From CAZUXY01 sp964624235 (GTDB lineage Bacteria; Spirochaetota; UBA4802; UBA5368): DNA of 64,000 nt. Below the pieces are notes generated by a model. The model saw nothing but the letters and a program-made list of their open reading frames with translations, ran no database searches and had not been told where the DNA came from. Where the stretch lies: the NCBI GenBank assembly GCA_964624235.1, contig CAZUXY010000014.1, forward strand, positions 15,398 through 79,397. The letters are read 5' to 3'. Below are positions 36,307 through 44,454 of the stretch, piece after piece (positions within the stretch are counted from its first letter, which is position 1; each line of letters opens with the position of its first letter). The position numbers were made by a program, and so were the translations under genes.

Positions 36307-37500
36307 TCAGTACAGCATTTCCCGCCGGCTATCCTTCACCTTTTTGATCGTGACCGGCATCCCGGTCATCGCCGATTCATACGCCGCAAACACCAGTTCA
36401 ATGTCAGTGCGCGCTGTCAGGCCACCCACCTTTGGCGCCCTGCCGTTATCCAGACAATCGAGGAAATCCCTGATGGCTTCATTATAAACATTATATCCCG
36501 CAAACTCGGCAATGATGTCCATGGACACACCAGATGCAAATGACTTCTCAACGGACTCTTCGGGTATTTCGTCATCATCGAGATGCTTCATATACTCCTG
36601 GACACCCCTGACGACCTCTTTGCTTACACCACGATAGTAATCCTTCACCCGCTCGCTGAACACCTTTATCTCGCCGATCTCAAACTGCAGGTGTCCCGGC
36701 AGACGTTTTTCAGGCACTTCGACAATGCTTCCTCCGTTCCCGTATACCGCCATCAGCGGCACCGGCGGCGGTGTACGGACATTCCAGCTCAGGATCACGT
36801 TCGTTACGATACCGTTCTCGTGAACCAGGGTCACCACCGAGGTTTCGTCCACATCCCACCTGGCGTCGGGTCGTCTCGTGACGGCGTATACGCTCTTCAC
36901 CGGGCCGCCCAGACTGTTCGCCATAGCCATAAGGTGCACCCCCCGGTCGAAGAGTACCCCCCCTCCTCCGGTGGAAGCCCTCATGCGCCATGCGTAGGTC
37001 TTCATATGTGAAGTCATCTCGATGGTATATGACACTTCATGGATGGTGATCATGAACGGGTCGCCGATCACGCCCTGTTTCATCAATTCCACCGCCCGTT
37101 CTACCGCGGGCTCGTATCTGAAGTTTTCCAGAACCGCAAGGATAAGTCCTTTTTGATGCGCCTTTTGAATCATGGCATCGGCTTCCACCAGGGAATTGGC
37201 CAGGGGTTTCTCTATGAGGACTTGCTTGTCCGCCTCCAGCGCGCTCATGGCCAATCCATAATGCAGGTGGTGGGGCAGGCAGATGTCGACCGCTTTAATC
37301 TTCGGATCCGCAAGCGCACCACCGAGATTTTCATATATTCCCGCGGCACCGTAATCCTTGGCCGCTTTCCGGGCCCGGGCAACGTTGCTGTCACATATGT
37401 AGAGGTCTACCCTTTCCCGGAAATTCAGGTATTCCCGGGCATGCACGTGGCCGATCATTCCGCAGCCGGCAAGGCAGATGCAGTGTTTTTTACCGCCCAT
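36307..37500 (-). CDS. Gfo/Idh/MocA family oxidoreductase
   Basis: A 397-aa NAD(P)-dependent dehydrogenase. The N-terminal loop ICLAGCGMIGHVHAREYL, the EKP motif (VLIEKPLANSL, catalytic lysine) and the middle block GGGGVLFDRGVHLM fit the family. The start at 37500 is chosen for the GGGGGG/GAGGGG stretch 5-10 bp upstream; the ATG at 37521 lacks an RBS. It converges on the GH2 gene and probably belongs to the same sugar or sugar-acid pathway, acting on a polyol or sugar. Confidence 0.9.
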   Translation of the reverse strand: MGGKKHCICLAGCGMIGHVHAREYLNFRERVDLYICDSNVARARKAAKDYGAAGIYENLGGALADPKIKAVDICLPHHLHYGLAMSALEADKQVLIEKPLANSLVEADAMIQKAHQKGLILAVLENFRYEPAVERAVELMKQGVIGDPFMITIHEVSYTIEMTSHMKTYAWRMRASTGGGGVLFDRGVHLMAMANSLGGPVKSVYAVTRRPDARWDVDETSVVTLVHENGIVTNVILSWNVRTPPPVPLMAVYGNGGSIVEVPEKRLPGHLQFEIGEIKVFSERVKDYYRGVSKEVVRGVQEYMKHLDDDEIPEESVEKSFASGVSMDIIAEFAGYNVYNEAIRDFLDCLDNGRAPKVGGLTARTDIELVFAAYESAMTGMPVTIKKVKDSRREMLY

Positions 37501-37776
37501 GGTTCCCCCCTCTGAAGGCAACGGCGAAGTTTTAAGTATTCTTCTATTTTTTACGTTATCATGGATGCCGATATTTTTACAGCGAAAAAAATTAACATCA
37601 GTCGATATCCGGTAATACGTAGTAATATTTCAAGACCAAAATTTCTCGGAATTTTAAACCGTTTCTTCAAGATCATTTTTTAATAATAGTCCGGCTGCTG
37701 GAGAAGCACAAATAACGCTATTCGCAGATGGTAAAATCAGAGTTTTACTGCGACAGTAATCCAGATAAACACTGAC

Positions 37777-37792
37777 CTACATCATGATGTAG
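37777..37792. promoter_or_regulatory. Perfect 16-bp palindrome in a gene-free gap
   Basis: CTACATCATGATGTAG is a perfect palindrome inside the 517-bp gap 37501-38017 between divergent genes. It is operator-like. Apart from this and the promoter at 37963, I see nothing in the gap. Confidence 0.35.
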
Positions 37793-37962
37793 TTACGATA
37801 CCTTCCGCCGAACATACACCGTTCGGCCATCGCACAGCATGATGCCGCCGACACTTTGTTCAGCCATGCATGATTATGCCAAACTTGTGAATGCATACAA
37901 TCGAATTCACTACCGCTGTTGATTTTTTACACAATCACTGCATCAACCATCCTGATTAATAT

Positions 37963-37991
37963 TTGACACCGTAAGGGAATATTCGTTATAT
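37963..37991 (+). promoter_or_regulatory. Sigma70 promoter of the 38.0-41.2 kb operon
   Basis: TTGACA (37963-37968) and TTATAT (37986-37991) with a 17-bp spacer lie 27 bp before the GTG start at 38018. Confidence 0.7.
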
Positions 37992-38017
37992 TCATCCCGC
38001 AACCGAGGAGGAACCCC

Positions 38018-38266
38018 GTGAACAGAAAAGTCAAAGAAGTACGGAGGGGGATACGCCTGAACATCAAAAAGCCCCCCAAGGTGGAAACACCCAGGAACGT
38101 GTACCGCCGAAAGGCGAAGCACAAAAAGAGCCATGCCGATGAAGAACGCATGGCTCTTTCATTCAGGGAATTTATCCTTGACAAATGCTTTTTGAAATCA
38201 TGGGATTTCCGCTGGACCGGCGTGAAATCGCGGAAGGGAGTCCGATCTTTCTTAGAAGGAGTATGA
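38018..38266 (+). CDS. Small basic protein of unknown function
   Basis: An 82-aa, strongly basic protein (MNRKVKEVRRGIRLNIKKPP, then NVYRRKAKHKKS). The start is GTG with GAGGAGG 6 bp upstream and a consensus promoter just before it. Its TGA stop overlaps the ATG of the next gene (ATGA at 38263-38266), which is good evidence that it is translated. The KPPKV...YRRKxKHKK stretch looks like a nucleic-acid-binding or ribosome-associated tail. No family recognised. Confidence 0.65.
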   Translation: MNRKVKEVRRGIRLNIKKPPKVETPRNVYRRKAKHKKSHADEERMALSFREFILDKCFLKSWDFRWTGVKSRKGVRSFLEGV

Positions 38267-39465
38267 CATTTTTCATGAAGAAATCACATCTGTCGCCATA
38301 TTACAGTAAAAAGCATTTGCTGATGCCGGTCATTGCCGGAGTTTTGTCGCTTCTGATTCTCTGGTGCGCACCCGACCGTTCGCGGGGTGATTCCCCGATC
38401 AAGGATAAAACATCGGGAGTCGTTGCGGAAGACCGTAAAGTCTATGAAACCGCACGGTTCATCGCCGGCAGGGACCTGCCCTCCGATTCGTCCCTGAATG
38501 CCTACGCAACCGGCCCTCAGTACCAGAATTATAAAAAAAGGATGTCCGCCTCCTGGGCGCGCCTGCAGGAGGGGAACAGCCAGAAGATAGTGCAATGGAA
38601 GGAAAAGCACATTCCCAAGAAGTACACCCCTGCGATATTCTATCCCTTCAGCGGACCTGATATAATCAATGCACTGCTCTTCTTCCCCGACGGCACCGAA
38701 TATATCATGTTCGGGCTGGAATCCCCGGGTTCGATCCCGCGCGCCCACGACGTGCCGCAGCATAAACTTCCAGCGGGCCTCAGTGGACTCGGTATTGCGC
38801 TGGACAATGTCCTCAACGTGAATTATTTCAAGACCCTCCGCATGGAAAGGGAGATCAGCACCAACTCCTTCAACAGCATCACCAGCGTCATCATGTTTTT
38901 CCTTTCCCGGATGGAATACGAAGTCCTGTCCGCCAGGCATGTGTGGATCGACGGAACAGGTGTCCTCGTCTCTGAAAAACCCGCTAAACGCGACCCGCGC
39001 CTGGTGACCGGTGTGGAACTGCTTTTCAGAAAGGGGAACGGGGGATCTGTAAAACGGGTACGGTATTTTCAGCTCAACGTTATTGACAATTCCCTTAAAA
39101 CCTACACCAACTTTATTCCCTATCTGGAAACCTATGACAGGTACACGACCATTATTAAATCGGCTTCGTACCTGATGCATAACGAACAGAAATTCACGAA
39201 AATACGCACACTCACGCTGTCGCACAGCGATTACATACTTCAAGACGATTCCGGTGTGGCACTGCGCTTTTTCGACCGCAGCATCTGGAAACTCAGCTTT
39301 CACGGCGTGTATACCAGACCTGTACCGCTCTTCGCTCACCGATACCAGGCCGATTTTGCGAAAGAGGTGAAGGAAAAATCCACCGGGCCGCTACCCTTCA
39401 GCTACGGATATAATTTCGGCGTGAACCGGTCGAATCTCATGTTCGCCGAGCGTATAAAAAAGTGA
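38263..39465 (+). CDS. Exported or membrane-anchored protein of unknown function
   Basis: About 400 aa. An N-terminal hydrophobic segment (LLMPVIAGVLSLLILWC) is followed by a Cys-Ala-Pro, so a lipoprotein with a relaxed lipobox is possible, otherwise a signal peptide. The mature protein has mixed strand/helix character, with segments such as FYPFSGPDIINALLFFPDGT and YDRYTTIIKSASYLMHNEQ; no enzyme motif. An ATG at 38263 overlaps the previous stop; ATG 38275 (MKKSHLS) is an alternative with the RBS GGAG 13 bp upstream. It is followed 4 bp later by a secreted hydrolase gene. Confidence 0.72.
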   Translation: MTFFMKKSHLSPYYSKKHLLMPVIAGVLSLLILWCAPDRSRGDSPIKDKTSGVVAEDRKVYETARFIAGRDLPSDSSLNAYATGPQYQNYKKRMSASWARLQEGNSQKIVQWKEKHIPKKYTPAIFYPFSGPDIINALLFFPDGTEYIMFGLESPGSIPRAHDVPQHKLPAGLSGLGIALDNVLNVNYFKTLRMEREISTNSFNSITSVIMFFLSRMEYEVLSARHVWIDGTGVLVSEKPAKRDPRLVTGVELLFRKGNGGSVKRVRYFQLNVIDNSLKTYTNFIPYLETYDRYTTIIKSASYLMHNEQKFTKIRTLTLSHSDYILQDDSGVALRFFDRSIWKLSFHGVYTRPVPLFAHRYQADFAKEVKEKSTGPLPFSYGYNFGVNRSNLMFAERIKK

Positions 39466-39469
39466 CCAT

Positions 39470-40363
39470 ATGAAATCCCGCGCATTTATTCCCGCCCTGG
39501 CGTTTTCACTGGTTGTCATTCTTTCAATGGCCCCTGCTCCCCGGTGCGGGTGGAGCGCCCGGACCGCGACGCCCCTGCTGAAAGAGGGACTTTTCACCGG
39601 CTACGTGCCATCGACACCGGGAGAAAAGGATCCGGCCCTGGTGCTGGTGGACTTCTATATTCCCGCCGGGAAGGGTGCGGGGAAATATTCCGGCGATATC
39701 CTGGTGCTCCCCGGATGGAAGTACTCACGTACACGCTGGCACCGTGAAACTCCCCTTATTGAAGAGGCCCGCAAACGGGGCTTTCGTCTGGTCTTTCCCG
39801 ACATGACTGTCAGCCAGTACGAATCGGAGTACTATCCCCAGACCCAGTCATGGGTCAGATGGGGACCCATCCCGGGCGGACGCTGGATTAAAGAAATTTT
39901 CATACCCGATATGCAGAAACGGGGCCTGTTCCGCCAGGGAGGGAGAAACTTTCTGCTGGGACTTTCCACCGGGGCCCGCGGCGTTGCCCTGATACATCTC
40001 AATAACCCAGGACTTTTTACCGCCGGTGCGGCCCTGTCGGGTGATTTCGACCAGACCGTTATGCCCGGCGACAGGCTCATGAACGCTCTCTACGGCCCCC
40101 TGGACCGATACAGGGCTCGCTGGGAGGGCAAGGACAATCCTCTGAAAAGGATTGATGAATGGACCATGCCGGTATATCTGGGCCACGGCATGAAGGACCC
40201 GGTGGTGCCCTTTGCACAGACACAACTGTTCCATAATACGCTGAAGAAAATCCATCCGGGCCTTGCTGTCGTTTTCAATGCCGCACCGGACGCGGCTCAT
40301 GACTTCCGCTACTGGTCCTCAGAAGTAACCAGTATACTGGAATTTTTTATTTCTTCGCGATAA
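39470..40363 (+). CDS. Exported alpha/beta hydrolase
   Basis: A 297-aa protein with a signal peptide (residues 1-25, ALAFSLVVILSMAPAPRCG). An alpha/beta hydrolase core is indicated by LVLPGWKYSRTRWHRE, the nucleophile elbow GLSTGARG (serine in GxSxG), MPVYLGHGMKDPVVPFAQT with the acid, and AAHDFRYWSSEV with the catalytic His. It resembles secreted esterases or depolymerase-like enzymes; the substrate is unknown. It is translated just after the unknown exported protein, suggesting they act together in the envelope. Confidence 0.82.
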   Translation: MKSRAFIPALAFSLVVILSMAPAPRCGWSARTATPLLKEGLFTGYVPSTPGEKDPALVLVDFYIPAGKGAGKYSGDILVLPGWKYSRTRWHRETPLIEEARKRGFRLVFPDMTVSQYESEYYPQTQSWVRWGPIPGGRWIKEIFIPDMQKRGLFRQGGRNFLLGLSTGARGVALIHLNNPGLFTAGAALSGDFDQTVMPGDRLMNALYGPLDRYRARWEGKDNPLKRIDEWTMPVYLGHGMKDPVVPFAQTQLFHNTLKKIHPGLAVVFNAAPDAAHDFRYWSSEVTSILEFFISSR

Positions 40364-40398
40364 GCTTCTGCACACACGAATACACATGGCGGTTTCGT

Positions 40399-41151
40399 AT
40401 GGATAAGAGCACTCTCTTCTCGGGACAAGCCCACTATTATGCAAGCGCACGACCGGGGTATCCGAAGGAACTGATCGACTTCATTCTTTCCTTCGTAAAA
40501 CAGAGAAATGTAGCCTGGGACTGCGCCACCGGTAACGGACAGACCGCCGTTTCCATTTCCCCGTATTTCCGAACGGTAGTCGCCACCGATATAAGCGATA
40601 ACCAGATTTCACATGCTGAACGCCGTCCGAACATCGATTACCGCGTGGTCCCTGCCGAGCAATCCGGCATTGATGAGAATACTGTGGATTTGGTGACCGT
40701 ATCACAGGCCCTCCACTGGTTCGACCAGGAAGCATTTCATCGTGAGGTCAAACGCGTCTGCGCCGAAGGCGCGGTGATAGCCGCATGGTACTACGGGATG
40801 CATAAGATTGATGAAATTATCGATGGTATATGCCTTAAGCTGACGGGTGGAACACTGGCCGGGTACTGGCCAAACGACGTGAACCATATTCACGAAAACT
40901 ACCGGAATATGTCCTTCCCCTATAAGACGGTGCAGACCCCTGCGTTCTCCATGTCTGCGAAATGGACCCTCGAAAGGTTCATACAATATCTTCGATCTTT
41001 TTCGGCGACACAGCGCTATCTCGAAACAACGGGCAAGGATCCCCTTGAAACTATTGAGGCCGATCTGAGCACCGCATGGGGCACACCCTATACACAGCGT
41101 ACCGTTGAATGGCCCATCGGTCTGATGATCGGTTACGTAAATTCGGCGTAA
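40399..41151 (+). CDS. Class I SAM-dependent methyltransferase
   Basis: A 250-aa Rossmann methyltransferase. The SAM-binding motif I is DCATGNGQTAVSIS, followed by VVATDISDNQISHAE (acidic end of strand 2) and the motif DLVTVSQALHWFDQEAFHRE, typical of the methyltransferase-11 group near the Tam/YqeM-like family. The WFD block is common in this subgroup. It is 35 bp after the hydrolase gene on the same strand, so may share its transcript. Substrate unknown. Confidence 0.85.
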   Translation: MDKSTLFSGQAHYYASARPGYPKELIDFILSFVKQRNVAWDCATGNGQTAVSISPYFRTVVATDISDNQISHAERRPNIDYRVVPAEQSGIDENTVDLVTVSQALHWFDQEAFHREVKRVCAEGAVIAAWYYGMHKIDEIIDGICLKLTGGTLAGYWPNDVNHIHENYRNMSFPYKTVQTPAFSMSAKWTLERFIQYLRSFSATQRYLETTGKDPLETIEADLSTAWGTPYTQRTVEWPIGLMIGYVNSA

Positions 41152-41481
41152 CGGCACCGCTGTCCAATATTTTATTTTTTGTGCTCAGATGATTGCGCTT
41201 TCCCCCAGTTTCTTTCCTTACAGAAAAAATACCTATCTCAATATATCCCTGTTCCGGTTTATATCGCAACCCGGCATGCGGTTAAAAAAGTGCTAACTTC
41301 GTTACGGTTTCATTTATACAATTCTTTACATGCAAGCCAAATGACTCCCTTGTAAAAAGAGCGGTAACGTTAACATGAAACCTTTCCATGATCCAAGGCC
41401 CATTCATTAAAAACCCGATCGCATTAGCCGGTTAATCCGAACTAAGTCCTTTAGTACAGGTCCATTACGGGAACGCAACCA

Positions 41482-41500
41482 CCAGGTCTAAAAGACCTGG
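41482..41500. repeat. Short hairpin in the 41152-41579 gap
   Basis: CCAGGTCT and AGACCTGG pair with a 3-nt loop (8-bp stem), followed by AAAATAATTC. It lies between convergent genes and may be a weak bidirectional terminator. I see no gene in the remainder of this 428-bp gap. Confidence 0.4.
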
Positions 41501-41579
41501 AAAATAATTCGATGAGTGTGAGATGTTTCAATACCTTCGACTTACGAGTTGGATCACAGCGGTGATTCCGGCATCAGCT

Positions 41580-42404
41580 TTACTTCAGCAGCGGCGGCAG
41601 GTTTTCCACCACCCTGCCGTCGGGCATGATCTCGGTGATTCTGCCTTCGACCTCGCGTGCCCGTGTGAGGATACCATGTACTTTTTTCTTCGCGGTAGAG
41701 GTGATCGCCTGCGCTGAACTTTCGAAACGCGACAATTCTTCCATGGTTATCAGTGTAGGCAGCACCATGTCAAATTGTCCACGTTGAAATCCTTCCAGAG
41801 CCTCGCCGGGTGTAACCCATTTGAAACCGATAAGCTCGGTACCGTCACAGGACGGTTCCTGTCCTTCCGGGCTTAACGCAAGAAAAAACCGCACATCGAA
41901 ACGAATAGGTGAAATTTCAGGTGTGATCCAGTGGGAAAAGTAATACAGCCTGTCAGCCGCGATCATCAGGCCTTCCCTTGTAAGAATTTCGCTAAAAGAA
42001 ATTGAATTACCAAGGAGCATTTCCCTGTAACGTACGAGCCGATCATTCCAGCCTTCATCCGCGGGTGGTACTGTTTTACCATCGCTCCTGCAGGCAAGCA
42101 GTATACCCGCCTCTTCGAAGGTTTCACGGGCCGCGGCTACCCATGCTCCCAGAACATTTTCCGGTTCATCCATGTCGTCAAGCAGTTCAAGGGCTTTCCT
42201 GGTGTCCATACCGTACACCAGACCGGCGCTTTCGGGGCTGCAGTCTTCCGGGTCAATGCTCCCTCCTGGAAAAACATACGCACCGGGCACAAATGAAAGC
42301 GACGAGTTCCTCTTCACCATCAGTACTTCGAAGGGCCCTATCCTCTTGCGCGCCTGATCTCTGATCAGGATTACCGTTGATGCATTCTTAGGTGTGACCG
42401 GCAT
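41580..42404 (-). CDS. NUDIX hydrolase, NUDT7/19-like
   Basis: A 274-aa NUDIX protein. The Nudix helix is AARETFEEAGILL, with the preceding GAYVFPGGSIDPED, so the box GX5EX7REUXEEXGU is met with a longer insert as in NUDT19/CoA-diphosphatase-type proteins. TELIGFKWVTPGEALEGFQR and LPTLITMEELSRF also resemble that group. No RBS is clear before the ATG at 42404; a GTG at 42413 is possible. It starts 44 bp after the corrinoid protein stop and is probably co-transcribed. CoA-ester or nucleotide-diphosphate hydrolysis is likely. Confidence 0.85.
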   Translation of the reverse strand: MPVTPKNASTVILIRDQARKRIGPFEVLMVKRNSSLSFVPGAYVFPGGSIDPEDCSPESAGLVYGMDTRKALELLDDMDEPENVLGAWVAAARETFEEAGILLACRSDGKTVPPADEGWNDRLVRYREMLLGNSISFSEILTREGLMIAADRLYYFSHWITPEISPIRFDVRFFLALSPEGQEPSCDGTELIGFKWVTPGEALEGFQRGQFDMVLPTLITMEELSRFESSAQAITSTAKKKVHGILTRAREVEGRITEIMPDGRVVENLPPLLK

Positions 42405-42447
42405 GATACGCACATCTTTGTTCGCGGCGTAGTATAATGGCGTCCCC

Positions 42448-43086
42448 CTACCCGATGAGCCTCTTGACCAGGTCCACGCCGGACTGGGCGTCTTCGCTGT
42501 AACCGTCGGCACCGATCTGGTCGGCAAAGGCCTGATTGAGGGGAGCGCCGCCGACTATGAATTTGAAACTGTCCCTCATGCCCTCATTTCTGAAGGCGTC
42601 AATCACTTCTCTCATGGCGGGCATGGTGGTGGTGAGCAGTGCCGACATTCCGATAACGTCGGGTCTGTTCTCACGGGCCTTCTCGACAAATACCGAGGCT
42701 TTCACATTGGCGCCGATGTTCACCACTTCGAAACCGTTTCCCTGCAACAGCGCGGCAAGGATATTTTTGCCTATCTCGTGGATATCGCCCTCGACGGTGC
42801 CCAGCAGCACTTTACCCCTGCTCGCATGCTTTCCTTCCCTCAGGGCGGGTTCGATCAGGCTGTAGGAATTCTCATACGCCTTCACGCACATCAGTACATC
42901 AGGAAGAAAGTAGTCCCCGTCACGGAACAGCACCCCCACACGGTCGAGTGCGGGGACCAGCGCTTTATTCAGTATATCAGCGGCAGAGGTGCCCGACTCC
43001 AGGGCTTTTCGTGTGATATCACCGGCTTCGCTGAATTTCATTTCAACTACCGCTTTCATCAGATCATCAAGATTTTCCGACGCCAT
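42448..43086 (-). CDS. Corrinoid (B12-binding) protein, MtbC-like
   Basis: A 212-aa methyltransferase corrinoid protein with an N-terminal helical cap (VEMKFSEAGDITRKALESGT) and a C-terminal B12-binding Rossmann domain. LGTVEGDIHEIGKNILAALL holds the DxHxxG motif whose His coordinates cobalt. The start at 43086 is chosen for GGAGGG 4 bp upstream. Such proteins pass methyl groups between a substrate-specific methyltransferase and a second transferase; neither is encoded nearby, so this is an orphan. Its neighbour is a NUDIX hydrolase. Confidence 0.9.
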   Translation of the reverse strand: MASENLDDLMKAVVEMKFSEAGDITRKALESGTSAADILNKALVPALDRVGVLFRDGDYFLPDVLMCVKAYENSYSLIEPALREGKHASRGKVLLGTVEGDIHEIGKNILAALLQGNGFEVVNIGANVKASVFVEKARENRPDVIGMSALLTTTMPAMREVIDAFRNEGMRDSFKFIVGGAPLNQAFADQIGADGYSEDAQSGVDLVKRLIG

Positions 43087-43253
43087 GGAGCCCTCCATAC
43101 GTTATGTTTCTGATTTTCAATCGGTTGATACCGGACATCAATGTTCTCACACTACCCGCTGTACAATTCAACAAAAAAACGCAGGAAAAGTGAAATTCAT
43201 GCACGTCTCAGGTCATTCCCCACTATAAACCTATGATTGTTTCGGGATTATAT

Positions 43254-43284
43254 TTGACATTTCCTCAGTTGCCGCCATCATTAT
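43254..43284 (+). promoter_or_regulatory. Probable sigma70 promoter of the partner-switching operon
   Basis: TTGACA (43254-43259) has a weak -10 such as CATTAT (43279-43284) 19 bp downstream, 33 bp before the STAS gene. The rest of the 230-bp gap to the divergent corrinoid gene shows no other signal that I can support. Confidence 0.45.
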
Positions 43285-43316
43285 TCTAAAACATCCTGCT
43301 TCTTACGAGGGAATCC

Positions 43317-43652
43317 ATGTCCACCTTGAACGTTTCTCTGTCGCGAAATAAAAAGTTTACCGTCATTACAATCAGCGGCACGCTGGATGTGAAAACCGCG
43401 CCGGGTTTTCATAAAAAACTCAAAGATGAAATCGCCGGCAATCCTGGTATTTTCGTCATCAATATGAAAAATCTTGAATACATCGCCAGCGCGGGACTGG
43501 GTGTACTCATCAACGCGAACGACCTCCTTAATCGTTCGAAGGGAGAGCTCCGCCTGTGCTGCATGAACACCAAGGTAAAGGACATAATGAAACTGCTGGG
43601 GTTTCTGGACCTCTTCAAGACTTACGACGACGAGAAGACCGCCCTGGGGTGA
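43317..43652 (+). CDS. Anti-anti-sigma-factor-like STAS protein
   Basis: A 111-aa STAS domain protein. The hydrophobic core block VINMKNLEYIASAGLGVLINAND includes Ser58 at the site phosphorylated in SpoIIAA/RsbV-type antagonists (motif SxGLGVL). GAGGG lies before the ATG. In partner switching, the unphosphorylated form binds the anti-sigma kinase, and the phosphatase restores it. The kinase-like gene follows 13 bp later, and the phosphatase gene is two further on. Confidence 0.92.
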   Translation: MSTLNVSLSRNKKFTVITISGTLDVKTAPGFHKKLKDEIAGNPGIFVINMKNLEYIASAGLGVLINANDLLNRSKGELRLCCMNTKVKDIMKLLGFLDLFKTYDDEKTALG

Positions 43653-43665
43653 CACAGGCCTGTTT

Positions 43666-44091
43666 ATGAACAGAAAAGACCCCGCGGGTTTCGCCTATCG
43701 GCTGCTCTTTGATACGGAAGAACTGGAAGATTTCAGGAATTCCTTCACCGCTTACCTCAAGGGTGTGGGAGTCGACGCGTCGTTCATCGATCAGCTTGAA
43801 CTCAGTGCCTATGAGATAGCCGCCAACATCATTGAACATTCGGGCGTATCCACCGGCAGCGGGAACATTTCTTTCCGGGGACGCATTAATAAAAACACGG
43901 TAACCTGCCGGTTTACTTACAGCGGTCCCCGGTTCGACCTCGCGTCCGCCGGAAAGGTTGATATAGTAAAGCACTTCAGGTCCGGTAAAAATCGCGGCCT
44001 TGGCATATATATAGTAAAAACACTTATGGACGAGGTTCGGTCGGAATACAAAAAGGGAGTCAATACGGTTACGTTTACTAAACGACGTTAG
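43666..44091 (+). CDS. RsbW-like anti-sigma/serine kinase (HATPase)
   Basis: A 141-aa GHKL ATPase-type protein. The N-box is QLELSAYEIAANIIEHS, and the glycine-rich ATP lid is GKNRGLGIYIVKTLMDEV. The short length without other domains is typical of anti-sigma regulatory factors (RsbW, SpoIIAB-like). It forms the switch pair with the STAS protein; the sigma factor or other target is not in this window, unless it is the ECF sigma at 29.2 kb, which is unlikely. Confidence 0.92.
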   Translation: MNRKDPAGFAYRLLFDTEELEDFRNSFTAYLKGVGVDASFIDQLELSAYEIAANIIEHSGVSTGSGNISFRGRINKNTVTCRFTYSGPRFDLASAGKVDIVKHFRSGKNRGLGIYIVKTLMDEVRSEYKKGVNTVTFTKRR

Positions 44092-44146
44092 AAAACCGAA
44101 CCTTCTTTGTGACCAACCATGCACTCCCTGGACCAGGAGATATAAA

Positions 44147-44440
44147 ATGAAGCTTAACGTAAAATGGTTTTCCATAACGGCCCTGATCGTGGTAACGGTT
44201 CCCAGTGCCGTGCTTTTCGTCTGGTCGTCGATCAACGGTTTCGGGCTCGAAATGGTCAGGCTGTTCGAATCACTGCATCCCGGCGGCGGCCTGTCCATAC
44301 TGAACAATATCGAAAACGGTTTCACCGGCTGCATCCCCGGCATTCTCATTAATATATTTTACGCTGCCGTCGACAGCTTTATCGCCGGTTTCGCCTTCTC
44401 GTCACTGTATAATCTGTTCCTTTCCAGGTTTGAAAAATAA
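44147..44440 (+). CDS. Small membrane protein with two segments
   Basis: A 97-aa protein with hydrophobic segments at about 5-25 and 60-92. The block SLHPGGGLSILNNIENGFTG between them and GFAFSSLYNLFL at the end resemble a widespread family of small inner-membrane proteins of unknown function. AGGAGA precedes the ATG. It sits between the RsbW-like and phosphatase genes and is therefore likely part of the same operon. Confidence 0.72.
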   Translation: MKLNVKWFSITALIVVTVPSAVLFVWSSINGFGLEMVRLFESLHPGGGLSILNNIENGFTGCIPGILINIFYAAVDSFIAGFAFSSLYNLFLSRFEK

Positions 44441-44454
44441 GCCGGTGCGGGAGC

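Noticed and set aside
38284..39339. A 351-codon minus-strand frame opposite the exported protein gene
   Set aside because: The plus-strand gene has a promoter, overlap coupling and a signal-like segment; the minus frame has no RBS and no protein-like pattern.
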